A DNA stretch of 64,000 nt from Leptoclinus maculatus (taxonomy: Eukaryota; Chordata; Actinopteri; Perciformes; Stichaeidae): the NCBI GenBank assembly GCA_032191485.1, contig JAVDOI010000010.1, positions 3,262,661 to 3,326,660 on the forward strand, in the 5' to 3' direction. The notes below the pieces were generated by a model. It ran no database searches. It was given only the letters and a program-made list of their open reading frames with translations, and was not told the DNA's origin. This document shows positions 1 to 12,020 of the stretch, one piece after another. The translations under genes were made by a program, and so were the position numbers. Position 1 is the stretch's first letter. Every line of letters begins with the position of its first letter.

Positions 1-13
1 CACTGTGGGAACT

Positions 14-138
<125 letters not shown>

Positions 139-635
139 CTTTTTCGCACGTGTGGGCACGTACTCCCCTGTGATGCTTTGTCTCTCTTACGGCTCAGCAC
201 GCTTGAATCTGTGATGTGGAATGGGGCTCGAGGAGACTCCTTAAGGAGGCAAAACAAACGGATAACGTGCAATTAGAAATTCATGGCTCCGCTTTGGGTC
301 AACGAGCAGATGCAGACGCCATGTCAGGGCTGCTCAAAAGAGCTGACATTTATTCAAGGAGCTCTTATTGATCAGCCTTTTGTTTTAATGGTTTTCCAGT
401 GTTGCAGTCTCATTCATCATGCTATGTTTAGCCTGGGCTCTTAGCCCACCATATCATACAGCACCAATCATGTGCCCTTATTTCTGCAATCTTTTTAGAC
501 CTGTCTCCTCTGATCAGGGCACAGATTTCTAGAAGCTTTGATTGCAAAGAAAGATGAAGAGGAGAAGCAAGGAGAAGGAAAGCAAGGGAGGAAGATGGAG
601 GAACAGATAACAGATCAGGAGAGCACTGAGCAGCT

Positions 636-830
636 CTGCCTCTCCTCTCCCCTCCCTCTCCCTTCCATTTCTCTCTACTCCTCTGCTTCCGTCTCTTCCC
701 ACTCTTTCCTCTCCTGCTCCCACCCCCCCCCCCCACCCCCCCCCATCCCTCCCTCCTCTCTCTGCTGCCTCCCCTCCCCTTCCCCTCGCTGCTCTCTCCA
801 CCCTCCCTCCCTTACTCTCCTGCACGGAGC
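636..830. promoter_or_regulatory. Polypyrimidine tract with C-runs upstream of schip1
   Basis: The plus strand is almost pure C/T for about 190 bases. It includes near-continuous C-runs at 719-748, so the minus strand carries G-runs able in principle to form a G-quadruplex. It ends just before the TATA-like motif and the schip1 short-isoform start. A promoter role is inferred from position only. Confidence 0.45.
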
Positions 831-835
831 TGCAG

Positions 836-841
836 TATATG
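836..841 (+). promoter_or_regulatory. TATA-like element of the schip1 short-isoform promoter
   Basis: A TATATG motif lies about 80 bases before the schip1 ATG at 918, directly after the pyrimidine tract. The spacing suits a core promoter with a short 5' UTR. No transcript data support it. Confidence 0.35.
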
Positions 842-917
842 AGAGGGTCTCCCGGGTCTAGCTTCACTGCAGTGTAGAGAAGGGCAGGGCGGCTGTTTCA
901 GTACGATGCGCTGAAGG

Positions 918-1302
918 ATGGTGCACCAGGAGAAACGCGTTTACCAGGTGTGTGGATTTTGATGTTTGTATATGCGTTAGTGATTCTGAGGGTGTAGGAT
1001 GATATTCACAGGTACACATGATGGGTATCCATCACGGGCGAGCTGCTGTAGATGAGTCACACATAATGGGTGAGCGTGATTGTGAGGCGACGTGGGTGTG
1101 CTCGTATGTGATCTTCACCTGGGTTTCTCTGTGTTTTTACATGTCCTCAGTCAAATTTGATATCGCTCATTTGATGGATTACGTGTGTAATCATGTAACG
1201 TGCTTTGTTCCGTTCCACAAATGAAATCATTCTCCATCATTTACAGCAACCATGAGGTGCTTTTCCTCCACCACGTTCCCTCTTCTGGGAGTGTAAAATA
1301 GG

Positions 1303-1371
<69 letters not shown>

Positions 1372-2973
1372 CAGTCTGCTGTTAAGGAGGACATCTGAAC
1401 CGGCTGTCTGAAGTAGACGAGCAGGAGGCAGAGCGTTGGTTGGGAGAGGGAAGGCGTTCAGCTGTGATGTATGCTCTTATACATCACAGTCTCGTGATGC
1501 GTCACAAGAAAAGAGAGAGGGTGTTGGGCTGTTTTTTAGGTTGTTAAGAGAGAGAGAGAGAATATTGACATATAGGTGGTATTCAATGGCAGTGTGTAAA
1601 AGGCACACACACACACACTCACACAGTATGCATTATTGGGACATATGGGCACTTGGCACAATCCCACAATATAAACACACTTTCCGTATGGTGCCAAAAT
1701 TGAAAATCATGTCATGCTGCAACATTTTGTTCAGTATTTAAAGACAAAAAACGGAGAGACTTCAAGACTTGGATTTGGATTGGTGTACCAGAAACTCATA
1801 CAGCTCAAATGACCTACAAATATTCTTAGTTGACTAAAATTAAATTAGGGGCAGCTACACTGGAAGCTGAGATACATTGAAAGGGATGAAACGATTCAGG
1901 GTAGGGTGTAAAAAGAAGGAAAAGGGGGAGGAGGAGGAGGAGGAAAGGGGACAAAATGAAAATGAGGACAGTGAAACTTCTAGATTGCTGAGAAGTAAAA
2001 CAACGCGTCTGGTCGAAAAGAACCAGACAGGAGGAGAGGAGAGATTAACTACATACAGGAAGTTGGCAAACAGAGCAGAATGATGCAGTGTTTAGAGGTG
2101 GATGGCACAGCATCTTTAACCATTGCAAAATATATTGTTACAGTTATTAATGTCTTCCATCAATTATAGTCCTGTGGTTACAAATATTAACCAAAGACCA
2201 TGAAGATTGCTGTATTTGGTTAGAATTAGGGAGAAAATCAGACCATCTGAATCTGCCAGATGTGCCTTTTTAATTGTAAATGCAGTCGAGTATTTATCGT
2301 AGTGCTTGTGTAACAGGAGGAACAAGATATTCAGTTTTCTGTGTGTGGTGGGAGGAAACAGTTTCGTACCGATGATTCAGACCTGATATCTTTAGGGTTA
2401 GCTGATTATTTAGAGACAGAAACAAGTGTTATGTAAAGGAGACGTAAGATGTAAGAGAGTAGAAGAGAAGGACCTGATTATAAATGTGTTAGCTAAGGTT
2501 CGTTAGTAACATATTTATGCAATGCCACATGTGAGCCCACAGCTAGGTTATCCTAATGTGTGAGAGGCAGGAAATTGGATTACATGATTTTGCTCCCTTC
2601 TTTCCATCTACCTTTGCCTACGTAATCCCTATTTGTCCTTCCTCCTCCTCCTCCTCCTCTCAACCAGAAAGTGCATTATCATTTGGTATAATACCTGTAT
2701 TTAAAGCCTTAATTTAAATAGCATTCTACACACTCAGCTTAATATCTCTTCTCGCGAGTGTGTCCCACTCTGATGGAACTGAAGCATTAGTTAGCAGCAC
2801 TATTAATACTTTTCTTTATATTCATGTATTTTCCTCTTTTTCTCTGGCAGGCCCAGAGGAATGAGAGAGAGTCCATCAGGCAGAAACTTGCCTTTGGCAG
2901 TTTCTATGACGACGAGCCAGTCATCTACACCAGCTGCAGCAAGAATGGCCTGTCCTCCCGGTGGGTTTAGATC

Positions 2974-3042
<69 letters not shown>

Positions 3043-6000
3043 TCTATTAGGGCTTGATCAATGAAGGCTTCTGAAGGCTGGCACCAATATGTTTGTGTCT
3101 TAGCTTCTCACAGCTGACACTTGAGGTCTTTAGATGTTTCTTCCAGAAGTTATTCTTGGATGGGTAGCTGGGAAACAGTGAGATACGCCCTACATTTAAT
3201 TAATTATTGATACACAGACAACGTTATTAATGTATTTCTGAGACTGAATGCACAACTTAATATCAGGTTTTGTAGACTTCATGTGTTGCCTATGTAAGGA
3301 ACCTTCTCATATAGACATTATGAAAAAGGCATTTAATTATATACCTGCACATCATGTTGGCAAAACCAAACGATATCCGTCTGACCCTCAATATTTAAAA
3401 AACGCTTTTGATTATTGAAGAAACAAAAGCCGACCTGTGCTGTTTTTCATAGCTCTTGGAAAGTTGACATGGTTCTGAGAGGACAGCTTTGTAGCATCAC
3501 AAATCAGAAAGATACAACTTATTGCATTGGCTTGTTGGTTCATAGGTGTCGTGTGCAAATGACAGAGCATGTCAGCAGGTCTTTTGAGAAGTGATTAACA
3601 CAACAGACAGACATGCCTGAAGAATGAGAGGTTTCCCTGAAAGCCACAGTGCTGTTTACAGTCATTCTAATGAAACTGACATTGGACGTGACAATTTACA
3701 GCAGCAGAACAATGGAACTGGTGAATGGAAAGAGGTGGCACAGTGGTCAACCTCTGTTGCGTGATAAGTTGCTGAGACAGAAACTTGGCGATGCCGTCAG
3801 ACGGGTTTTAACGAAATTCTCACGGTTAAGTGTTTAATTCCAAAATTAGATATCTCCCATTATGTATAGAAATAATTTCATATATCATGTGAAAAATTGT
3901 TCTGTTGACATGTAATGCTTTTTGTAGCAGTTGGTGGGAGAAATCTTATTATAGATTTTTTTATTATTCTCATTTTTAGTTTTAGTAGTATTTATGATAC
4001 ATGATCATTCAGAACATGTGTGTGCATTAGTCTTCCATTCATTTACTGTTTTTATATTTATTTTTGTTTGCTAATCGCCTCTACAGCATTGTGTCATGGA
4101 ATAAAAATAAAGATTTATCTAAAAATATTTGGATATTTAAGTCTTTCCAATTCCAATTCCAATATGTATCTATTTATTTATTCTCGAGGACAATGTATAT
4201 TGATCACCATCACTGTGAATGTGCAGTGTTTGACAAAAGGCTAATTTTCAACTGCTGTCCCTCGTCCTGATGTTAAAATGTTTCCATTAAAACAACAAAT
4301 AAAACACAGAATGTATATCAGATCAATTAGAAGAGGCGAAAGCAAAACACGCTCTCAAGAGCCGAACAGGATAAAAAGCTTAGAGGAGCACAAGCATTTA
4401 AAAATTGACAACATAAAATCATATCATAGAAGACACCAGCATGCAATCAGCACAAACAGTTGAAACATGACAACATAAGAGCACTTTATATTACAGAAGA
4501 CAGGTGAAACCACTGACAAAAAGGCGGGCAGACAGGGCAAGCATGCAGTGTTTATGACAGATGAAAACAAACTAGACGAAATTATCTTCCCACGAAATTG
4601 GTATTTCACATTTGAAATTGAGGTTTTGGGGACATGCACACGCACACGCAGTGGAGTTGCATTACATCAGACACAAGCCGGTTAACAAAAGCCGTGACAC
4701 AACACCACTCTGCTTTCTTTTCATGGCAGCTCCAGTGACTTGATTCTTTTCACTAGAGGGAGCGTTCACATCAAATGACTGGGGGCCGCCCCCCCCTATG
4801 CTACTGGCTGCTGTTTGAGGAAGTGAAGTTCTGTCTGTGGCCCAAATGCTCCTGAAAGAAGAAGTGGTGCCTGATATAAGTGCTCCGCTGTGATAGGTGG
4901 AATTGGAGTCATGTGATCTCTAGTGGAGGTGAGGGTGCACCTTCTGGACTTTAGTTTGGAGTGGAAATTCCAGCAACACCCATGTTTGTGAAGCTGTGTA
5001 AGTTATTGTTCCCATCCCAGTGTAAGGGGTCGGTTACTTTGGGTTGTTAGGTTCTTTCAGTCAGAGTATCATAATCTGGAACTGAGTGATTTGAGCTCCT
5101 GGAAAGGCTGAGGTCGAGGTGCAACTGCTGCGGACAGCCTGATGTTTGTGGCTTCATTCGCCTCATGAAAGCGTTCCATTGCTTTTGGTCCAACTTGATT
5201 AGGTCACAGAATGAGACAGTACTGACGTCACTGCACTCTGTGGCCAAAAGTGCGTGGACACCGAAACACAGCCCACGTGCATTTATGTTGAAACAGGACA
5301 GGATCCTCCCCAAACTGTTGGAAGCACACTATTGTGTCATAACATTGAATTATATGCTGCAGCGTTAAGATTCGCCCAAACCATGAAAGACACCCTCAGA
5401 CCATGAGTATATGGGCAGGGATGTCCTTATTAGCAATAATAATTTTGACATTATTCCACATCAATTCATCTTTTTCGCTGAATTGTATCTGCTATTGATC
5501 ACCCCTCCCTGTCATTATTCCCATGACCGCTTGTTGAGCATCTTGAAAAAACGATGGCCTTTTCTTAAAATAATATGTGTTAAAAGGGAGGGAGTGTTAA
5601 CAGTCACCGTTTGTCTTGTGATTAAAAAGACACAGCAGTGCTCTTCATACAAAACAATCCGGCCGATTCCCCGTTGAATCTGGCACGTGATGTACAGATG
5701 AGTATAAAGAGCTGATTGATGATAGTTTGGCTTTTTTTGGAAATTAAAATGGTTAATTAAATGTGTTTTTTGCTATTCATTTTAGGAACTCTGCAAATGC
5801 TTGAAACTCGTGTCCAAATATGTCCTGGCCTTTACCCTTTTCCCTCTTCGTAAAATATACAAAATATATATATATATATATAAGACATTTTGAGGGTCTC
5901 AAACTAAATATCGACATTACCTCTCTCACGTTCTTCGCTCTTTGTGTTTTTCCTCTGCAGGCTGCAGAGTGGGGTGAACCTGCAGGTGTGTTTTGTCAAT

Positions 6001-6991
6001 GACAGCAGCAGCGACAAAGACAGCGATGCTGAGGACAGCAGGACAGAGACCAGTCTGGACACACCGCTGTCACCTGTGGTATGCACAGCTTCCGATAGTC
6101 TCTGTGCTTTTGTGCACGTTACTGTGTTTACTGTGCTACTGCATGTGTGTTTCTCCTACTCTTTGGAGTAACGACTTGTGAGAACGTTTGGCTGTCACCT
6201 CACAATATCAAGTACACTTCTTTGTCGCCAGAGCAAGCAGAGCTCATCGCTATCGGACCGGGACACGGCGGAGGAGGACTCGGACCCGCTAGATGACTGC
6301 GGGGGGTTCTGGCGGGTGCAGCGGAGGCTGCAGGAGGAGGCCCGGGTGGCTCTGGCTCTGGCTCGACCCATGGCCCGTATGCAGGTGGAGGTGGAGAGGC
6401 AAATCCAACTGCACAGACGTTCACCCGTGGCTGACTTGGTTAGTCATTGAGAGAAAGAGAAAAAGAAAGTTATTTGTCTTCCTGTTCTTTGAAAAATACT
6501 TTTTAGGAGATGACCCAGGACAATAAAATATCCTGACCATATGTGAAGGGGAAAAAAATTATGAAACTAGAATGACTTACTATAACGTGCTGTTACAGTA
6601 AACACAATTAAAATGACATAAGGGACTTGCATTCGCTGAATAGAAGGTCAGTCAGGTTTTATAACTGTGTGTGTGTGTGTATGTGTGTGTGTGTGACCAG
6701 GAGAAAACCCCTGACGAAAATATTTTGACGTTTGCAAACCCAGATAGATCAAGTTGACTTTGACTAATATCCAATAAAACTGTTTCAGTCTTTATTCAAA
6801 TTCTGGTCCTTTTTGCACATTTTGACTTTCAGTAATTTCCTGTGTTTACATATGCAGCTTCCCCATCTGCCCCACATCAGCGAGGGCCTGATGAAGAGGA
6901 ATCTGAGGCGAGGGGACATGAGGGACATGAGTCTAGGACAGCTGCAGGTCATCACAAATGACTTACACTCACAAATTCAGAGTGAGTGGAT

Positions 6992-7057
<66 letters not shown>

Positions 7058-7410
7058 TGATACAAACATACCTGTCCTCCCCATGGGAAAAACATGTTTC
7101 TTTACGATATCAGAATTTAAGAACTAGTTAATCACGTCTACCAACTGAACACAGGTCTAAATGAAGAGCTGGTGCAGTTGCTGTTGATGAGGGACGAGCT
7201 GCATGTGGAGCAGGACGCCATGCTGGTGGACATAGAGGACCTCACCAGGTGAATCACCCTTTTCTCTCACCTTCTCTCTGTTCTGTGTCTTTCTATCTGA
7301 ACATATCTGTCAAAATTTCTCCACCGCTCTAACGTACTACCTGTCTCTATTGCGACAGGCACGCTCACAGCCATCAGCGGCACCAGGCAGAGAAAGCTAT
7401 CTCTAAATAA
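918..7410 (+). CDS. schip1: Schwannomin-interacting protein 1, short isoform
   Basis: Coding exons are 918-947, 2851-2960, 5961-6078, 6232-6438, 6858-6981, 7155-7248 and 7359-7410. All are bounded by GT-AG and the phases join to 244 residues. The start MVHQEKRVYQ matches the short mammalian isoform; longer isoforms would begin left of the window. Landmarks are QRNERESIRQKLA in exon 2, the acidic serine-rich VNDSSSDKDSDAEDS with TETSLDTPLSP in exon 3, and the C-terminal part PHISEGLMKR, LGQLQVITNDLHSQIQ and ELVQLLLMRDELHVEQDAML. The last is the conserved coiled-coil segment that in mammals associates with schwannomin (NF2) and functions at axon initial segments and nodes with ankyrin-G. Exon 4 carries an alanine/leucine-rich insertion-prone stretch (QEEARVALALARPMARMQVE) that matches the family pattern. 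The downstream neighbour is il12a, as in mammals. Identity is very secure. Confidence 0.96.
1303..1368. repeat. (TG)n microsatellite, schip1 intron 1
   Basis: About 33 TG units within the first intron of the short schip1 isoform. Confidence 0.97.
2976..3036. repeat. (TG)n microsatellite next to a schip1 splice donor
   Basis: About 30 TG units begin 15 bases after the donor at 2961 of schip1 exon 2. It is one of two microsatellites in this gene placed directly behind a donor site. Confidence 0.97.
5232..5395 (-). mobile_element. Decayed Tc1/mariner-like transposon fragment
   Basis: The stretch resembles, from memory, the 3' half of Tc1-like elements common in fish, in reverse orientation. 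On the minus strand short peptides such as LNAAAYN and NSVLPTVWG echo the transposase catalytic-core region, but with stops, frame changes and internal deletions. It cannot encode a protein. It lies in schip1 intron 2. The exact family needs a repeat-library search. Confidence 0.5.
6994..7052. repeat. (AC)n microsatellite next to a schip1 splice donor
   Basis: About 29 AC units start 12 bases after the exon 5 donor at 6982, filling a third of a 173-base intron. Confidence 0.97.
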
Positions 7411-8660
7411 ACGACTCCGTCTGCACGCCATCTTACCTCCTGCTCAAGTGGACTGTCACCAGTGTTACTAACGAAACTCCATCTGTGCCGACTGTTTTCC
7501 GGAGAAATGAAAATACCATACACCCAGTGTTGACACACAGACATACCACATAAATGTAATGCGCCACAGAATGTTGTCAAAGGTCAGAGGACATCTAAAA
7601 AGAAGCTGAGTGATCGCTGCTTTCAGTGTGGACACTGTTGAGTATTTTTGCAGGCTTTTCACTTTCACTCAGCATGATTACTCATGCCATGTTTTATAGA
7701 ACTAGGGGAATCCTCTCAACGTAATTGCATCCCCTGATTTACCTCTTCATGATTTTGCACGGTACACTCATTTTAATTCTGGGGTAGAGAGAGAGCGCCT
7801 GCACGCCTTTGTTTCTCCGTTGTCTGACGACTTCTAGGGGCCACACCTGACTGCACTTTGTCTTTTGTTTGTATATCAAGAGATTGATCAGTTCATCTGT
7901 AGACATGCTCTCTTCACCTATTTATCATTACTTTTACTAGGGGCACTGTGTCACTGCTGTTGATCACTGAAATTCACTATTACACACCTACTCCCCCCCT
8001 GAGCTGTTGCAATAGAAAATGATGAACACTCAGCAGATTTGCAGCTTAGCTTCACTGGTGGTGTTCAAGTGCTGTAGCGGCTTCACAGAGGTCTTGTAAT
8101 TTGGATTGCTGCTACAGTTTCCAGCTGCTTTAAAGATGCATTATAGAGCTGCACTGAACCTTTTGAACTTCATTTTCGACAAATTTGGATTCGTCAAATG
8201 CCTTTATGTACTCGGTAAAATACACAAAATGACGTGAAATGGTTTAAAAAGGTTTTACTGGTTAATACATAGGGATAGGAAAAAAAAAAGCAAAAGTGGA
8301 GGCATGACTGCCCCTAAATAAAAAAAAATATGCAAAGTAATTGTTGTTATGCCCAATTTGGTAATGCTTAAAAAGGGTAAACAAGAAAAAAATATATATG
8401 AATAAATCACAGCCTAAACATATATAATTTATCTGTTCAGAGGATTTATGGACATACTGTATGTAAATGTTAAAAGATACTTTATTAAAAGGATGAAGAA
8501 CATGCCTTGTTGTCTGTAAGTGTTTTCACTCTCAGCTTTTTAAGAATGTTATTTAACACAAAGTCAAACTTTCTTTTCTAATATGCTTCAGTGATAAATG
8601 TAATGTATAATGATTGTAAAATCAAAACTCCAGTAATAAATGTTTCAAGTGTGTGACCTT
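7411..8660 (+). other. schip1: schip1 3' UTR with polyadenylation signal
   Basis: No reading frame or splice structure is seen after the stop at 7408-7410. The first well-placed AATAAA, 8635-8640, is followed by a GT-rich stretch (GTGTGTGACC). A 3' UTR of about 1.25 kb is therefore the simplest reading. Confidence 0.6.
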
Positions 8661-9760
8661 TGTTTATATATTTGGATGGTTTTCGTGAGAGTTCATTTGC
8701 ATTTTGGCGTTTTTGTTCCGTGTAAAACTAAATCATTACAAAACTAACATAGAAATTGATTCGTCAAGTGATGCTCGGGAAAGCATGTCGGGTCTGCTCT
8801 CATTCACATATTCAACCTAAAAAAAAAAGTGCAGTGGAGTTTCTGTGCTCACACTTGTGTTGACACCTATGTAACTGAGTTTTTTTTTATGGAGGATTAC
8901 CACAAGCAAAAGGGGAACAACTCTTGACTGCGGGGACACAAATAGTCCCATCAGTTACATTCATCAGTTGATCCAAATGAACTACTATTGGATTATTACT
9001 ATTATCATTATTAAAAAGTAACTGAAACAATTTTTATTTTTTTTTAATTAAGGTTTTACCCATACTTCAACTCGCTTGAACTACTGTACAAGAAGCAATA
9101 CATCATTTCCACCTCAGATGGCTGCCCAGAATTTTGTAATTGTTTGGAAAATAGATTTCTTAAACTTTGATGTCAAATAACAAGAAATAAAAAAATGTTC
9201 ACAAAAAAAATGAATGAAGCACATTTATGTATATTATATATATATATATATATGTATATATGGAAAACATGACACGACATTCTGGTTATCTTATTAAACA
9301 AACACTGTTTTAAATATTTTTTTTCATATATAATGAATTGATGATTTAAAAAAAGAATCCCGATCTAATAAAAGGCATTTTTAACTTCTATCAGATCGTA
9401 TTAGACGTTGAAGTCAATTGATATGTTTTTTTCTGTCTGGCACTCGAATAGAATTAAGTATGTTTTGTTTGTGATTATTGATACACTGGACATGACATGA
9501 TATTGGACAGATGTTAGGCATGAGTGTGCAGTTTGAAATAGCATACGACATAATGCTTTCACTCTTGAAATGTCAACAGTGAACAGTTGGGTAACCAGAG
9601 TGAAGCTCAATTACTCATCACTGTTTATGTTAATTCCAGTTTCACCAAAGCATTTGGTGCTATGGGGGAAAATTACACAACCTTGGCTGTACACTTCCAA
9701 TTTACAGTTAGGTGTGAACACACTGCTGTATGTTGAGGAAAACCCCTGCATCAGCTTGGG
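8661..9760. other. AT-rich intergenic spacer, schip1 to il12a
   Basis: It is AT-rich, with an (AT)n tract around 9233-9260. I see no coding structure or recognisable repeat in it. Confidence 0.6.
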
Positions 9761-9767
9761 TATAAAA
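9761..9767 (+). promoter_or_regulatory. il12a: TATA box of il12a
   Basis: TATAAAA lies 65 bases before the il12a ATG, giving room for a start site near 9790 and a 5' UTR of about 35 bases. Confidence 0.65.
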
Positions 9768-9825
9768 CACTTAAGGATGTCTGAGTTGAATCAGTTACAC
9801 TGAAGAATCAGAAGTCTTATCCAAG

Positions 9826-11683
9826 ATGCCGCTCATCAAGCTCTGTGAGTATTATGTAAACCTGACTGAACAGTATTTTCTTTTTTGCAACAAAGTAGTT
9901 GAAACTGTAGTTTTACTATATTTTAACTCTGTTGTTTTTTTGTTTTTTTTGTCAGACTTCACTCCTGCTCTGCTGCTCCTCATGCTCAGCTGTCCTCAGG
10001 TCAGCCAGTCTATGCCAGTGATGAGTAAAGGACCGCTGACTGAATCCTGTGTTTTATACGCACAGATGCTTCTCCAGAACATCACTGACACACTCACACA
10101 GGTATGCCAACAAAACTAAATGTACTTACACAATGTGATCCTTACTGTGTATTTTATTTATGGTTCAAAACATAATCTTCCCATGTGCTAGAATAAACTG
10201 TTCAGTGGCATCGACTGCACCAAGCAGAGTGTGGAGCTGAACCGGACCAACACGCCATCTGTGTGTGCACCAAAGGTAGAATGAAAATCAAAAAAATGTT
10301 TAATGATTTTATTTGATGTATGTATTTCAAATTTGAGACATGGCAAAATTCTCCAAATTAAAATAATAATTATTGTTAAAATGAAAATATCTACTGTAAA
10401 AAAACGTATTCATGTCCCTGCATTACCTCAAATTGAACTTTGTTTGTCCCACAGGAATCAACATGCGCAGGAACAGTCAAGTCAGAATTTGATCAGGTAG
10501 GTTGTGCTCTGACTCTGTGAAACATGTATTAAGAACACATATGTTCTTCTTTTAGTAAAAAGCCTTTTAAATGTAGACATTAAATTAGGAAGAAACAACC
10601 TTTCATGTGTACACTCAATGTCCACTTTATTAGGTACACCTAGATCATCTAATGCAATCCGACAAATATTTTTTCCATTTAGTGTACTTTTACAACGCCT
10701 GTAATGTTCAATTTCTAATGGTCATATAGGCGTTAATCAGAGGTGTATGTTGTAGCCTCTGTAGGTCAGTTAGAGGTAGTGTTGTACAGGACTGAATAAG
10801 AATAAGATGAGGTGTTTCTAATGTTCAGTATGCAAAAAGTACCAAAAATAGAAACACCTGTCAATGTAATGTTTGACCTCAATAATAAACATCATATTGG
10901 ATTTACACATTTCTGACAGTATCAACAAAAACTGAACATTATGAGCTTCAAAACAATGGATGTCACAACAGGGCTACATTAGATTGTACAGTGAGTGTAC
11001 ATACACACTATGTTGTCTTGACAATTGTCTTTGCTGTTCTTCCTTCCAGGAGTCATGTCTGACAAACATTGAGGAGGATCTGCACCACTACTATAAAGTC
11101 CTCGCTGCTCAGCCGGACCCTGACAGTTTACTGGGTCCAACTGTTCTGTTCACGCTCAGAGAGATCATGGAGGTACAGTTTTACACAACACTCACCAATA
11201 TTAAGAGATAACTGAATGACCGCAATCAGCTCCCAGAGTTTAGATGAATAGCCATATCTTGTGAAAACATTGAATTGCTCATGAAAGACATTTGCTCTCA
11301 ACAGAACTGCTTCACGTGGTCTCTGCCAACAGACCTGGCCTCAAAGGAGGTAAGAGATCTCTTAATTCACGTCATAACCAGGATAATAAGTGTCCTTTGG
11401 CTTGTCATTTTGAATTTTCTTTTCTATTTTTCTGTTTGTCAAGGAATCAAAGATTGAAAAGAGAATTAAAACTCTAAACAGTCGTAGTTTAGAGTTTGAA
11501 TTAATAAGCTATAATAAATGACGTCATAATTCCTCTGTGTTTCTTTTTAAGGCTGCTGCAGAGCGTCCAAGCACCTACGACGAAAGACTGAGCCTCTGCA
11601 AAGTGCTGAAGGGCTTCCAGGTCCGCAGCATCACAATAAACCGAGCCATGTCATACATGAACTCTGGTGAACACACTAAATGA
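9826..11683 (+). CDS. il12a: Interleukin-12 subunit alpha (p35)
   Basis: Exons are 9826-9844, 9956-10101, 10192-10275, 10455-10496, 11050-11172, 11305-11349 and 11552-11683. Together they encode 196 residues in one continuous frame. The first coding exon is only 19 bases. A hydrophobic leader (FTPALLLLMLSC) is followed by a helical-cytokine body with sequons NIT and NRT and cysteines in TESC, SGIDC, VCAP, STCAG, ESCLTNIEEDL, ENCF and LCKVL. The C-terminal helix FQVRSITINRAMSYMNSG closely parallels the mammalian p35 ending (FRIRAVTIDRVMSYLNAS), which is the strongest identification. p35 is secreted as a disulfide-linked heterodimer with p40 (or EBI3) and drives Th1/NK responses. Position beside schip1 is the conserved vertebrate order. 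It is one of possibly several teleost il12a paralogues. Confidence 0.93.
10613..10830. repeat. Dispersed repeat in il12a intron 4 (MITE-like)
   Basis: It begins with the CACTTTATTAGGTACACCT motif that I recognise as the end of a widespread fish repeat. An imperfect inverted counterpart (AGGTGTTTCTAAT) lies about 200 bases downstream. Boundaries are approximate and no coding capacity is seen. Confidence 0.5.
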
Positions 11684-12020
11684 GACATAGAGCTCCGACG
11701 GTATAGAGTAGCTTCAGAAAGCCAAACAGAACCACTTCACACATAGATCACACAAGCTACAGTAACTGTTCATGTTACATTGAAATAATCTAGAAAACAC
11801 TCCAGTTGTCACTTTTTAAGAGAACATATTTATTATTGACGTAGTCATGTAACTTATATTTTATATCAAGATGATGTGTTAAAGTACTTATTTATAAAGT
11901 GTATTTATCGGGTTTATTTGCTATTTATTTATCAATGATGATATTATTTTCAACTATTTATTGTTGTGTTATTCAATTGGTTCCAAGAATCACCAAATAA
12001 ATAAACTTATTTATCCTGCA
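11684..12020 (+). other. il12a: il12a 3' UTR with AU-rich elements and polyA signal
   Basis: Between about 11825 and 11965 there are repeated ATTTA pentamers in TTTATTTATT-like contexts. Overlapping AATAAA signals lie at 11996-12005. Clustered AU-rich elements are typical of short-lived cytokine mRNAs, so post-transcriptional control is likely. Confidence 0.7.

Noticed and set aside
4281..4460. A-rich stretch (AACAAATAAAACACAGAATG) recalling a retroelement tail
   Set aside because: No defined ends or coding remnant; composition alone could explain it.
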